From contig NC_079500.1 in assembly GCF_030052815.1 (NCBI RefSeq), positions 3,742,298-3,806,297 of the forward strand: a stretch of 64,000 nt of DNA, in the 5' to 3' direction. Within the stretch, counting starts at the first letter, position 1. Each line of letters opens with the position of its first letter. This stretch comes from Hevea brasiliensis (Eukaryota > Streptophyta > Magnoliopsida > Malpighiales > Euphorbiaceae). Below are positions 24,600-35,691 of the stretch, piece by piece. The translations under genes were made by a program, and so were the position numbers. Below the pieces are notes generated by a model that did no database searches, had not been told where the DNA came from, and worked only from the letters and a program-made list of their open reading frames with translations.

Positions 24600-25350
24600 A
24601 AAATTTTTGATTTGAACAGGACTTGTGTAAAACTGCATAAGGGGAAAAATGGGTGTGCATAACTTATGCACTCTCTTATGCAGGTTTCGGTGGAAGAAAA
24701 GGGTGTGAAAAATTGATTATGCAAGAGTGCATAGCTTATGCGCTAACTTATGCAAGTTTCGGTTAAAAATGGAAGTGTAGGAATTGTGGTCATGCGGAAG
24801 TGCATAAGTTATGCACTCTCCTTATGCAGGTCTCGGCAGGTTTTGATTTTTGGAGAGTGTGGTCATGCGGAAGTGCATAAGCTATGCACTCTCCTTATGC
24901 AGATCTCGACAAGTTTTGGAATTCAGAGTTGGTGGTTATGCGGAAGTGCATAAGCCATGCACTCTCCTTATGCAGGTCTCGGCAAGTTTTGGTTTTTGGG
25001 GAGTGTGGTTATGCGGAAGTGCATAAGTTATGCACCCTGCTTATGCAAGTCTCGGCAGGTTTTGGGTTTCTAGAGAGTGTGGTCATGCGGAAGTGCATAA
25101 GCTATGCACTCTCCTTATGCAGGTTTCGGTGGAAAGAGAAAATGCAGGATTTGAAGTCATACAGAAGTGCATAAGTCATGCACACACTTATGCAAGTTTT
25201 GGCAGATATGAATTTTGTCAAAAATGTGGCTATGCAGAATTGCATAAGCTATACACATCCTTATGCAGTTTGCAACAGAGGTGAAAAATGGCAAGAATTG
25301 TGGTTATGCAGGATTGCATAAGCTATGCAGTTGCTTATGCACAATTCAAC
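24600..25350. repeat. 73-bp palindrome-bearing minisatellite of element B
   Basis: The phrase GCGGAAGTGCATAAG recurs at 24794, 24867, 24940, 25013 and 25087, a period of 73-74 bp. More degenerate units continue to about 25350 and before 24780. Each unit contains a near-perfect palindrome of the type TGCATAAGCTATGCA followed by CTTATGCA. The same motifs occur in the LTRs and in the 3' regions of elements C and E. Confidence 0.93.
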
Positions 25351-26114
25351 AAGATTGAGATTACAATTGAAAATGATTTGCAAGTGTGAAAAATACCCTA
25401 GAATGAAGAAATATAATTCTATGAAGCATAAACCATGAGAAATTGTCACAAAAAACACATCAATATATACGAAGTCCATTAAAATTGCATCACACAAGCT
25501 TGTAGAAGTGAATCCTACATAAAAGGCATTTGTGAATCATGCCATTTCAACTCAAATTCTGAAAATCAACATTTAGCACATTAAGACTCAATAAAATCTG
25601 CATAAAGTTGCATCTATCCACAAATGAGAATGGACTCCCCAAGTTATGCCAAGAAAATGCAATATATCCACCTTGAATGTCACAACCCAAATAAGCTCAA
25701 AACTACAAAAATGACCCACTTACCATCACATTAACATGATAAGCACAAATACTTAAAAGTTACACACCCAACCTCACAAAGAAACATAAGCCAAGTGCTG
25801 CAGACCCTTCTTTGCTGCAAATTTCATTTTTCTGCTCTGCATAAACCAGATAGCAAACCTGCACAGGTTATGCAGTAAAAATCAATCAATTTTGGGAGAG
25901 TTGAAGGACAAAATTTCAGATTAAGAGTTACTCCCCAGCAGTTCACCAACCTTCCTCCATTGAAATACATCTACAAGGGACAAGATTCAACAATGTCAAA
26001 AATTAAATTTGGGGTGATTTAAGATAAAAACAAAAGCAATGTAAATAAAAGTAAATCAGCAAAAGCAAAATAAAAGGACTTGGGATGCCTCCCAAAAGGG
26101 CTAATTTATAGTCC
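25351..26114. other. Element B spacer between integrase and the repeats
   Basis: Non-coding DNA following the integrase stop. It contains the phrase TTGGGATGCCTCCCAAAAGG just after pol, which is also found after the gag-protease frame in elements C and E and so marks the deletion boundary in those copies. Confidence 0.6.
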
Positions 26115-27428
26115 TTAGCTGGACTTTTCATGCATTTCACTGAAAAGAGGTGAGGGATTGGAGAGCTTGTAACAGCTTGCTCCCTTTATTGGGTCTCCAG
26201 TTATATAATGTTTCAATCTATGCCCATTGACCTTAAAATTTCCAGATTTTTCACTCCAAATTTCAATTGCTCCATAAGGGAAAACCTTAGAAACTCTATA
26301 TGGACCAGTCCACCATGATTTAAGTTTTCCAGGGAACAATTTCAATCTTGAGTTGAACAACAAAACTGAATCACCTTCTTTAAATTCCTTTTTCCTAAGA
26401 TGCTTATCATGCCAAACTTTGGTTCTTTCTTTGTAAATACGGGCACTTTCATAAGCATCCATCCTCAATTCTTCAAGCTCATTAAGTTGCAATAGCCTTT
26501 TCTCACCAGCTTGCTTGAGATCAAAATTCAAGGTCTGAATGGCCCAATATGCTCTATGTTCTAGCTCCACAGGTAAATGACAAGACTTACCATACACCAA
26601 ACTAAAGGGAGTAGTTCCTATAGGGGTTTTGTAAGCAGTCCTATATACCCATAAAGCATCATCTAGTTTGACAGACCAATCTTTCCTAGAATTGCTCACT
26701 GTTTTCTCCAAGATATGTCTGAGTTCTCTGTTAGAAATTTCAACTTGTCCTGAAGTTTGAGGATGGTATGGGGTAGCTATCTTGTGCACTACACCATACT
26801 TTCTCATTAAGCTCTCAAATTGCTTATTACAAAAATGTGAACCACCATCACTAATTATAGCCCTAGGAGCTCCAAATCTACTCAAGACAAATTTCTTCAA
26901 GAATTTCACTACCACTCTAGCATCATTAGTTGGAGTTGCAATAGCTTCCACCCACTTTGACACATAGTCAACCCCAACTAAGATGTATCTATTACCATAT
27001 GAAGGAGGAAATGGCCCCATAAAATCTATTCCCCAGACATCAAATAATTCTACTTCAAGAATATCATTTAGGGGCATTTGATCTCTTTTTGACAAACTTC
27101 CACTCCTTTGACATTTATCACATTCTAACACAAATTTCCTCACATCCTTAAAAAGATTTGGCCAGAAGAAACCAGCTTGCAAAATTTTACTAGCTGTTTT
27201 GGAGATTCCAAAATGTCCTCCATAATCAGAAGCATGGCAATGATGCATAACACTCTGTGTCTCCTCATCAGGAATACATCTTCTTATTAAACCATCACAG
27301 CATCTCCTAAAGAGTAAAGGGTCATCCCATCTATAAAATTTTACCTCATGCAAAAACTTTTTCTTTTGTTGCCATGTCATTCCTAGAGGTAAAACTCCAC
27401 AAGATAGATAATTCACTAAGTTTGCATA
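26115..27428 (-). pseudogene. Element B integrase
   Basis: About 433 codons in the same frame as RT but cut off from it by a TAG at 27429-27431 that replaces a position read as Trp in related elements (family knowledge). It shows the zinc-binding H-H-C-C region ([12 protein letters not shown] ... CDKCQRSG) and the D-D-E core, with Asp in GIDFMGPF, Asp in SDGGSHF and Glu in [12 protein letters not shown]-terminal DNA-binding part ([16 protein letters not shown]) follows. The domains are otherwise intact. It inserts the DNA copy into the genome. Confidence 0.9.
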
Positions 27429-29588
27429 CTAAGGTAGTTTAGCAACAAGAGAGAAAAGTTGTTCATCCAAGAAAAACTCATCAATAGGGACTTCATCCAT
27501 TTCTTCTTCATCTAATTTCAACCTACTAAGATTATCCGCAACTACATTTTCAGCTCCCTTCTTATCTCTAATCTCCAAATCAAACTCTTGTAGCATCAGA
27601 ATCCACCTAATGAGCCTAGGTTTAGCCTCCTTTTTACGGAGTAAATACCTGATGGCTGCATGATCTGAAAATATAACCACCTTTGAGTCAATAATGTAAG
27701 GTCTGAACTTTTCCAATGCAAAGACAATTGCTAAAAATTCCTTTTCAGTTGTTGCATAATTTGTTTGAGCCTCATCCAGTGTTCTACTAGCATAATAAAT
27801 AGCATAAGCCTTTTTGTCCTTTCTTTGACCAAGAACAGCTCCAATTGCATAGTTGCTAGCATCACACATAATTTCAAAAGGTAGGCTCCAATCGGGTGGT
27901 TGCATGATTGGTGCAGTGATAAGAGCTTGCTTCAACCTGCAAAAGGCATCCAAACACTCTTGGTCAAATACAAATGGTATGTCATGACTTAACAAATTAG
28001 ACAAAGGTTTGGCTATTTTAGAAAAATCCTTGATAAAGCGTCTGTAGAACCCGGCATGTCCTAGAAAACTTCGAATTCCCTTGACATTGGTAGGAGGAGC
28101 CATCTTCTCTATCACTTCAACCTTGGCTTTATCAACCTCTATTCCTCTGTTAGACACCAAATGTCCAAGCACTATCCCTTCCTGAACCATGAAATGACAC
28201 TTTTCCCAGTTTAACACAAGGTCAGTATCTGCACATCGCTGCAAAACTTTAGAAAGGTTAGCCAAGCATATGTCAAATGAAGATCCATAAACAGAAAAAT
28301 CATCCATAAAAACCTCCATTATATCTTCAATGAAATCTGAGAAGATTGCCATCATGCACCTTTGAAAAGTGGCTGGTGCATTACACAACCCAAATGGCAT
28401 CCTCCTATAAGCAAAGGTTCCATATGGACAAGTAAAAGTAGTTTTCTCTTGATCATTTGGATGGATAGGGATTTGAAAAAAACCTGAGTATCCATCTAAA
28501 TAGCAAAAATAAGAATGCCTAGCCAGTCTTTCTAACATTTGATCAATGAAGGGAAGTGGAAAATGATCTTTTCTAGTGGCAATATTTAATTTTCTGTAAT
28601 CTATGCACATTCGCCAACTAGTCACTGTTCTGGTGGGAATTAATTCATTATTTTCATTTTTGACCACTGTCATTCCACTCTTTTTTGGGACAACATGTAC
28701 TGGACTCATCCAAGTACTGTCTGAGATAGGATATATGATCCCTGCATCAAGCAACTTCAAAATTTTCTTTTTAACAACTTCTTTCATATTTGGGTTCAAC
28801 CTCCTCTGATGTTCAATAGATGGCTTACAATTTTCTTCCAAACTGATTCTGTGCATGCAAAAGTGTGGGCTTATTTCCTTAATGTCATCTATAGTATATC
28901 CTAAAACTTTCCTAAATTGCCTCAACACTCTTAACAACTTATCAGCCTCTAAGGTACTTAAATTTGCATTTACAATTACTGGATAAGTGTTATTGGTAAC
29001 AAGAAATTCATACCTGAGCTGAGAAGGAAGTTGCTTAAGTTCTACCTTAGGTGCATCTTCTTCCTTGAATGATGGTTGCTTAGATTCGACTTTTTCCTTT
29101 TGTGTAAGTTGAAAAACTGGAGCAGAAATGAATGGTGGACTACCCTCTAAATGTTGAGCATATGCAGCCACATGAGGGTTGTCATAGTCTATGCCTCCTC
29201 CATGAACCAAACAATTTTCAAGTGGATCTTCTGGATATTTCTTTCTGAAGTATTCTTCAACCAGCTCATCAATAATATCAATTCTCAAACAAGTATCAGC
29301 TTCAGAATGATGCTTCTTCATAGTGTTATTAATATTGAAAACCAATTGATCTTCACCAACTCTAAGAGTCAATTTTTCTCCCTTAACATCAATCAATGCT
29401 CCTGCTGTAGCTAGAAAGGGTCTTCCCAAGATAATTGGAATATTAGAATCCTCTTCCATGTCCAAGATGACAAAGTCAACAGGTATATAGAACTTCCCAA
29501 CCTTCAGAGGCACATTCTCCAAAATCCCTTCAGGATACTTAATTGATCTGTCAACTAACTGAAGAGAAATGTGGGTTGGCTTAAGATC
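27429..29588 (-). pseudogene. Element B protease end, reverse transcriptase and RNase H
   Basis: Open from after the TGA at 29589 to a TAG at 27429. It begins with the second half of the protease (IIDL-type IILGRPFLATA). RT has CIDYRKLN, PLPFIDQML, LDGYSGFFQI and the catalytic FMDD box at about 28297-28311. RNase H follows (MCDASNYAIGAVL, YATTEKEFLAIVFAL, FSDHAAIRYLL, VVADNLSRL). The RT and RNase H active sites look complete. The enclosing gag-pol frame is broken by the two nonsense codons only. Confidence 0.92.
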
Positions 29589-31664
29589 TCACATATTGAG
29601 CTTCTCATAAATGGAGAGGGGCATAAGGCTAACACTAGCCCCTAAATCACATAAAGCTTTTGTAGAACATGATTCCCCAATGTGACATGGAATTGAAAAA
29701 CTCCCTGGATCCTTGAGCTTTGGAGGAAGTTTCCTTTGGAGGATAGCACTACATTCTTCTGTCAAAGCTACAGTTTCATGGTCTTCAAGTTTCCTCTTGT
29801 TTGAGAGAATTTCTTTTAAGAATTTTGCATAAGAGGGCATTTGTGAAAGAGCATCAATAAAAGGCACATTTATGTATAGCTTCTTCAAAACCTCTAAGAA
29901 CTTCCCAAATTGCCTTTCAAGCTTGGCTTTTTGAAATCTTTGTGGGAAGGGAAGTTGTGGCTTGTAGGGCTCTGGAGGTATATACTTCTCTTCCTTCTCT
30001 TCAATTTTCTCTTTACATTTTTCTACACTTTCTTGTTTTTCATCCTCATCAGTTTCTTTCTCATTTTCTCTCTTCTCACTATTTTCACTCTTCTCATTAT
30101 TTACAACTTTCCCACTTCTTAAAGTAATAGCTTGACACTGCTCTCTTGGGTTTTCTGTTTGACTTGGAAGTTTTCCAAAAGACTTGGTACCTGAGGAAGA
30201 TGCTTGTTGTGCAATCTGATTTTCCAGCATTCTGTTATGTGTTTGCATCTGTTCTAGCCTTACTTTCATCTCTCTCATCTCCTCATCATGCTTAGTTTGG
30301 TTAGCAAGAATCTGTTGCAATAAAGCTTCTGTGGTGGAACTTTGTTCTTGCTGTTTTGGTGGAGGATTCATATTTTTCTGTTGAAAATTAGGCAATGGTT
30401 GCCTATTTTGCTGATATGGAATTCCTTGTTGCTGTTGTGGTTGAAAATTCTGATTTGGAACTTGACTTTGCTGATTTCCCCATGAAAAATTGGGATGATT
30501 CCTCCACGTTGGATTATAAGTTTGAGAGTAAGGATTCCCCATTTGTTTGTTTCCATAATTACCAACATATGCAGCTTGCTCTCCATAGTCTACTCCACAG
30601 CTGGTAGTTCCCTCTGCATAAGCAACTTGTTGTGAACTTCCAGATGATGATGATGAACTAACCAACATACTTAAATCTTCCATCTTCTTAGCTAAGACAT
30701 TTGTAAGTGCATCAAACTTTGCATTAATCATGTTGAATGGATCAAGGTCATACATTCCAGCAGCTTGCCTCTTTTGAGTTGGAGCTGGTCCTCTTGGACT
30801 ACTCCAAAGATGAGTATTCTTTGCAATTTTCTCCAATAGCTCATAAGCTTCATCTTCATGCTTCATAATAAATTCTCCTCCTGTTTGAGCATCAATAATC
30901 CCTCTAATTGCAGGAGTGACATTGGTGTAAAAATTCTGGTTTATCATCCATTTCGGAATGGCATGATGTGAGCATTGTCTCTCTAATTCCTTCCATTTCA
31001 TCCATGATTCATAGAGAGTTTCATCTTCTCTTGGTCTGAAAGCTGTCATTTGATTCCTCAATTCTTGAGTTTTTTCAGGTGGAAAATATTGTGCAAGAAA
31101 TGCATCAGTGAGTTGCTCCCAATTTGTAGTGGAGTCGTGAGGTAAAGAATCAAGCCAATCCAATGCTCTATCTTTCAAAGAGAATGGGAATAGCTTCAAT
31201 CTTGCTGCATCATCAGACACTCCAGGTTGTTTTTGCATATCACAAATCATAGCAAACTTCTTTAGATGTGTGTGTGGATTTTCAGAAGGATGTCCCCCGA
31301 ATTGGGAATTTTGAATCATTTGAAGAACTCCAAAATCCATCTTGTAACTATTTGCATCAATTCTTGGTCTTGCTATGCTCTCTCTCAAGTCATCAAAACG
31401 AGGAAAAGCATGATCCATCATACTTCCCCTAGGCACATTAGCATTAACAACCTCTTCACCTTGGGCTACATTTTCATTGTTTTGATTATTTCCAGCATTA
31501 CCACCACCAATTCTAATTCTTTCATCAGCCATGTCTGCTTCAATTTCAGTTTCTCTCAATGCTTCTTTTCTTCTTCTGGTTTCTTTCTTGTTGGCTTTAC
31601 AAAATTTCTCAATTTCAGGATTAAACAATAAGGATGTGTAACTTGTGCTTCTAGCTCTTCTCAT
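29589..31664 (-). pseudogene. Element B gag and protease start
   Basis: 691 codons from the MRRARSTS start shared by all three copies in this window. A retrotransposon gag domain spans roughly residues 130-250 (RLKLFPFSLKDRALDWLDSL, FRPREDETLYESW). A Gln/Asn-rich linker, a coiled-coil-like stretch (EEMREMKVRLEQMQTHNRML) and a Glu/Lys-rich region follow, then the protease active site ALCDLGASVSLMP. A TGA at 29589-29591 interrupts the protease where elements C and E have GGA, so it is a point mutation. No CCHC knuckle is present. Confidence 0.92.
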
Positions 31665-31929
31665 AAAAGATTAAAAGTACACTACAAGAAAAGTTAAAAA
31701 TAACTACGAAAATTACCGACTACAAAATTTCGTGGGTAATTTACCGACGAATTACCGACGCTTTACCGATGAAAAGAGAAATAAAATTTAAATTAATTTT
31801 TACCGACGAAATTACCAACTAATTACCGACTAAAACTTTACCGACGATGTAATTGCGTAGGTAAAAGTGGTGCCTAACATTAGCGGCAAAAGTAGCGACC
31901 AAATAATAAAAATAACGACCAAATGTTTC

Positions 31930-33090
31930 GTCGGTAATTACTAACGAAATATTTTTCGTAGGTAATAGTAAGAAAAAAATAGAAAATAAAATTAAAAAAA
32001 AATACCTACGAAAAATTTGTCGTCGGTAATTACCAATGAAAAATTTTTCGTAGGTAATATTAAGACAAAATAGAGAAGAAAATTTCTTAAAAACTAAAAA
32101 AAATACCTACGAAAAATTTTTCGTCGGTAATTACCAACGAAAAGCTTTTCGTAGGTAATATTAAGGAGAAAATAGGAAAAAAAAATCTAAAAAACTAAAA
32201 AAAATTTACCTATGAAAAAATTTAGTCGGTAATTACCAACGAAAAGCTTTTCGTAGGTAATATTTAGGAGAAAATAGAGAAAAAAAATTCTAAAAAACTA
32301 AAAAAATTTTACCTACGAAAAGTATTTAGTCGGTAATTACCAACGAAATACTTTTCGTAGGTAATATTAAGGAGAAAATAGGGAAAAAAATTCTAAAAAA
32401 CTAAAAAAATTTTACCTACGAAAAAATTTTAGTCAGTAATTACCAACGAAAAGCTTTTCGTAGGTAATATTTAGGAGAAAATAGAGAAAAAAAATTCTAA
32501 AAAACTAAAAAAATTTTACCTACGAAAAGTATTTCGTTAATTACCAACGAAATACTTTTCGTAGGTAATATTAAGGAGAAAATAGGGAAAAATTCTAAAA
32601 CTAAAAAATTTTAACTAATAAAAAATTTTAGTCGGTAATTACCAACGAAAAGCTTTTCGTAGGTAATATTTAGGAGAAAATAGAGAAAAAAAATTCTAAA
32701 AAACTAAAAAAATTTTACCTACGAAAAGTATTTAGTCGGTAATTACCAACGAAATACTTTTCGTAGGTAATATTAAGGAGAAAATAGGGAAAAAATTCTA
32801 AAAAACTAAAAAAATTTTACCTACGAAAAAATTTTAGTCGGTAATTACCAACGAAAAGCTTTTCGTAGGTAATATTTACGAGAAAATAGAGAAAAAAATT
32901 CTAAAAAACTAAAAAAATTTTACCTACGAAAAGTATTTAGTCGGTAATTACCAACGAAATACTTTTCGTAGGTAATATTAAGGAGAAAATAGGGAAAAAA
33001 TTCTAAAAAACTTAAAAAATTTTAGCTACGAATTGTTTTCGTCGGTAATTACCAACGAAACGATTTTCGTAGGTAATATTAAGGAGAAAT
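31930..33090. repeat. Tandem ~105-bp repeats with TTCGTAGGTAAT/ACCTACGAAA palindromes
   Basis: About eleven units, each with ACCTACGAAAA, a TCGGTAATTACCAACGAAA block, TTTTCGTAGGTAATATT and an AGGAGAAAATAGGGAAAAA spacer; unit starts fall about every 100-110 bp (for example near 32311, 32415, 32519, 32717, 32819, 32922). They extend the subterminal motif of the CACTA-like element, where its transposase would be expected to bind. Confidence 0.9.
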
Positions 33091-33169
33091 TGAAAATAAA
33101 ATTTTAAAAAAATACCTACGAAATATATTTAGTCGGTAATTCGTCGGTAAATCACAAAAAATGTGAAAT

Positions 33170-33220
33170 TCCCACATCGTTTGAGAATAGATTTGAGGGT
33201 AGTGAGTTTGTCTATAAAAG
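33170..33220 (+). promoter_or_regulatory. snRNA-type promoter-like pair: USE box and TATA box
   Basis: TCCCACATCG at 33170-33179 matches the core of the plant snRNA upstream sequence element (RTCCCACATCG; the first base here is T). TATAAAAG begins at 33213, leaving exactly 33 bp between the boxes, the spacing known for Pol II-type plant snRNA genes. Sequence downstream (from about 33240) is not a recognisable U1-U6 or U3 RNA. Confidence 0.5.
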
Positions 33221-33339
33221 GAGAACTACCCTCTAACATAGAGCAATTGTGGCATAGTCACATATATGGGGTCTATGTTGGGCTCCACTAGTAATTTTTT
33301 TTAAGTCAATTAAATCTTAAAAAATTATAAATTAAAATA

Positions 33340-33590
33340 ATTAATAATTAATATTTAATTTAAAAATTAAAAAATTAAATTAAATTAAATTAAATTAAAT
33401 TAAATTAAAATTTAAATTACATTTTAAATTAAATTAAATTAAAATTTAAATTACATTTTAAATTAAATTAAATTAAAATTAAAATTAAAATTACATTTTA
33501 AATTAAATTAAATTTAAAAGTTAATTTAAATTAAAAAAAATAAAAATTAAATTAAATTAAAAATTAATGATTAAATTAAAAAATATTAAA
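33340..33590. repeat. TTAAA-type simple repeat
   Basis: Runs of AATTAAATTAAATT and related pentanucleotides with several copies of ATTACATTTTAAATTAAATT. Pure A/T, inside the CACTA-like element. Confidence 0.9.
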
Positions 33591-33997
33591 TAAAAATTAG
33601 CTACGAAAATTTGTTTTCGTCGGTAATTACCAACGAAAAATTTTGTCGGTAAATTGTCGGTAATTTATAAGAGCAAAATCTCCTACGAAATTACCTACAA
33701 AAAAATTTAAATTTACCTACTAAATAATTTGTCGGTAAATTTAGCGACAATATTTTTTTCGTCGGTAAAAATTACCTACGCTAGTATTTGTGGACGAAAA
33801 AATTTCGTCGGTAATTCGTCTGTAATCACTGATTACCTACAAAATTTTAGTATATTTGGTCGGTAATTTTTGTAGCTATTTTTTTAATTTCTTGTAGTGG
33901 TACCTGAAAAAGAACAAACAAACACAAAATGAAAAGATAACAAAGATAAAACTAAAAACAACTAAAATAATCAAGAATTCAATCTTAAACAAACAAC

Positions 33998-34015
33998 TCC
34001 CAGGCAACGGCGCCA
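33998..34015 (-). other. Element B primer binding site (tRNA-Asp type)
   Basis: The minus strand reads TGGCGCCGTTGCCTGGGA, one mismatch from the complement of the 3' end of plant tRNA-Asp. It lies six bases inside the LTR. Elements C and E have the perfect 18-base match. Confidence 0.92.
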
Positions 34016-34021
34016 AAAACT

Positions 34022-35644
34022 TGATGTGGCCCAACCGCAAGTACACGGGTCATACAAGTAATATAGAAAAGATATCGTTCCCACGAGGAGTTGTGTTAAT
34101 GATTGAATTTTTAATATAAAAAGTTGACTAAATTGAACTATTTTTGAAATTAAAGCAATAAATTGATGGGTATTGGAGTATGAAATCTATATGTGCAAAA
34201 TTAATAATCTATTCAACTATGTAGAGATTTAACTAAAATTGCATCAAATTAAAATAAGCAAGTTGAAATATGGCAAAATTTAGAATGGCAAGTAATAAAA
34301 TTCAATTGGAAATTAACAATGATAAAAAGGCGATTCCGGAGTTCGGGAGTTCATATTCAAGCTATTTTGGGATTTTAAATTGGTTATCCAATCTTGTGAA
34401 ACTTACGGGTTTTAAGGAGATTAATTCTTAAATCCTTTGAATGCCCTTTCGAATGAGACAAAGAGTGTCTTAATTAATCTAATCCTACTTTCGTGGAGTT
34501 AGAGTTAATTAAGACCCATTAGGTTCTTTAATTAATCTGTGAATCCTCTTAATCCTTAGTCTATTTCTAGATCTAAGTTAATTAAGTCCAATTTCTTTAT
34601 TATCTATCACAAGGTTTTCTCCTTTCGGTGCCTCAACCATGGATGAAGAACATCACTTAATGGGATCCTACACTAAGCATGTCATTAAGCACACAAGAAA
34701 TGAATAAAACTCATTAAGACCACAAAATATGGATTACCCAATCAAAATCCACAAAATATCTCAAATATTACATCCCTTACTCCAGAATCAAAGTAAATTA
34801 CTCACTATCCATAATATTTACAAGATATTCTGAGTTTATATGGGAATAAAGCTTTAATCTAAACTAAGAAACAAAAAGCTCAACACTAGAAATGTAGAAA
34901 AAATGTAAGAAAAGAAAGAAATCTCCAAATCTGGTTGGAAATGGTGTGGGAAGTGATTGTGACTCTTCAGCTGCTGCCTTCTCCTCTCTCCCTTCTTCCT
35001 TTTTTTTTTTTCCCTCTCCTAAAATGGGATAAGGGTCCTTTTTATAGCTTTTTCGGACATGGAGCCCTAAAATGGTGTGTTTGAGGTGAGATTTTATGAG
35101 GGAATCTTCTGCCAGCTCATTAATGAAGTCTTTGTGGGACTGCATAAGTGGACTGCATAAGTCATGCAGTCCCTTATGCAAGTTTCGGCTGGTTTCTGGT
35201 TCACTTATGCGAAACTGCATGACCAGGCGCATAGGTTATGCACAATTCCGTGAGATTGCATAAGGGGGGCGTGAATCTGCATAAGCTATGTACTCTCCTT
35301 ATGCACAATTCGGCAGGTATTGGAACAGTGTTTCTTCTCCTTATGCAAATCTGCATAAGTTATGCGGCAAATTATGCGCAATTTGGCTAATGCATATTTC
35401 AACTTTGAAACTTGTTTTTGACATCTTTGGCTGTAGAGATCACTCCTCAATGGCAAAATTTCTTTTTAGTCCTTCCAAAAACACCATTTTTCCTACAAAA
35501 CAAAGTAAAAATTACATATTAATCTGAAATTGGCAATTATGAAAAACTAACTAATTAACTAATGAAATTAGCTAAAAATAACTAATAATCAAATAAAATG
35601 GCTATGAAATTAAACCTAAATGACTATGCAAAATGTATGCATCA
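34022..35644 (-). repeat. Element B 5' LTR
   Basis: 1623 bp, matching the other LTR with few substitutions. It carries an extra GTGGACTGCATAA-type duplication near 35150. A TATA-like TATAAAAAGG on the minus strand is at about 35037-35046. TGCATAAG palindromes occupy 35140-35370. Confidence 0.95.
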
Positions 35645-35649
35645 CAATG
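35645..35649. repeat. Target site duplication of element B, right (CAATG)
   Basis: Repeats the five bases at 18980-18984; the gene 3 intron 5 sequence resumes here. Confidence 0.95.
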
Positions 35650-35691
35650 CTAAACACTTCATCATTTTTTAGAGAAACAACATTAACTTAC

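Larger units (their letters stand above)
31680..33899. mobile_element. CACTA-like non-autonomous transposon in element B leader
   Basis: A 2220-bp insertion. Its ends are inverted repeats, CACTACAAGAAAAGTTAAAA on the left and the complement of CACTACAAGAAATTAAAAAA on the right, followed on both sides by ACTACGAAAATTACCGAC-like sequence. It is flanked by GTA on both sides (31677-31679 and 33900-33902). Elements C and E lack it and show the expected empty site (AGGTACTCTTAATC). CACTA ends and a 3-bp target duplication define the En/Spm superfamily. There is no transposase; the interior is repeats. Confidence 0.93.
18985..35644 (-). mobile_element. Element B: full-length Athila-like Ty3 retrotransposon
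   Basis: A 16,660-bp element with 1.6-kb LTRs, perfect 5-bp target duplication, tRNA-Asp-type primer site, gag-protease-RT-RNase H-integrase in one frame on the minus strand, and a third ORF between integrase and the 3' LTR. tRNA-Asp priming and an extra ORF in this position are marks of the Athila group. The two LTRs differ at few positions plus a short duplication, so the insertion is fairly recent. Two nonsense codons break gag-pol. A CACTA-like element accounts for 2.2 kb of its leader. It lies in intron 5 of gene 3 in the same orientation as the gene. Confidence 0.95.

Noticed and set aside
24413..24724. N-terminal extension of 104 codons of the element B third ORF
   Set aside because: Its start encodes the palindromic repeats and its hydrophobic stretch is antisense to purine-rich DNA; the Met at 24412 opens the region with protein-like composition. 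It should not be read as a signal peptide.
24750..25284. Repeated frames encoding MHSPYA/ISYALSLC-like peptides; also near 46848-47351 and 56948-57163
   Set aside because: These are translations of the 73-bp palindromic repeats in several phases and both strands, not genes.
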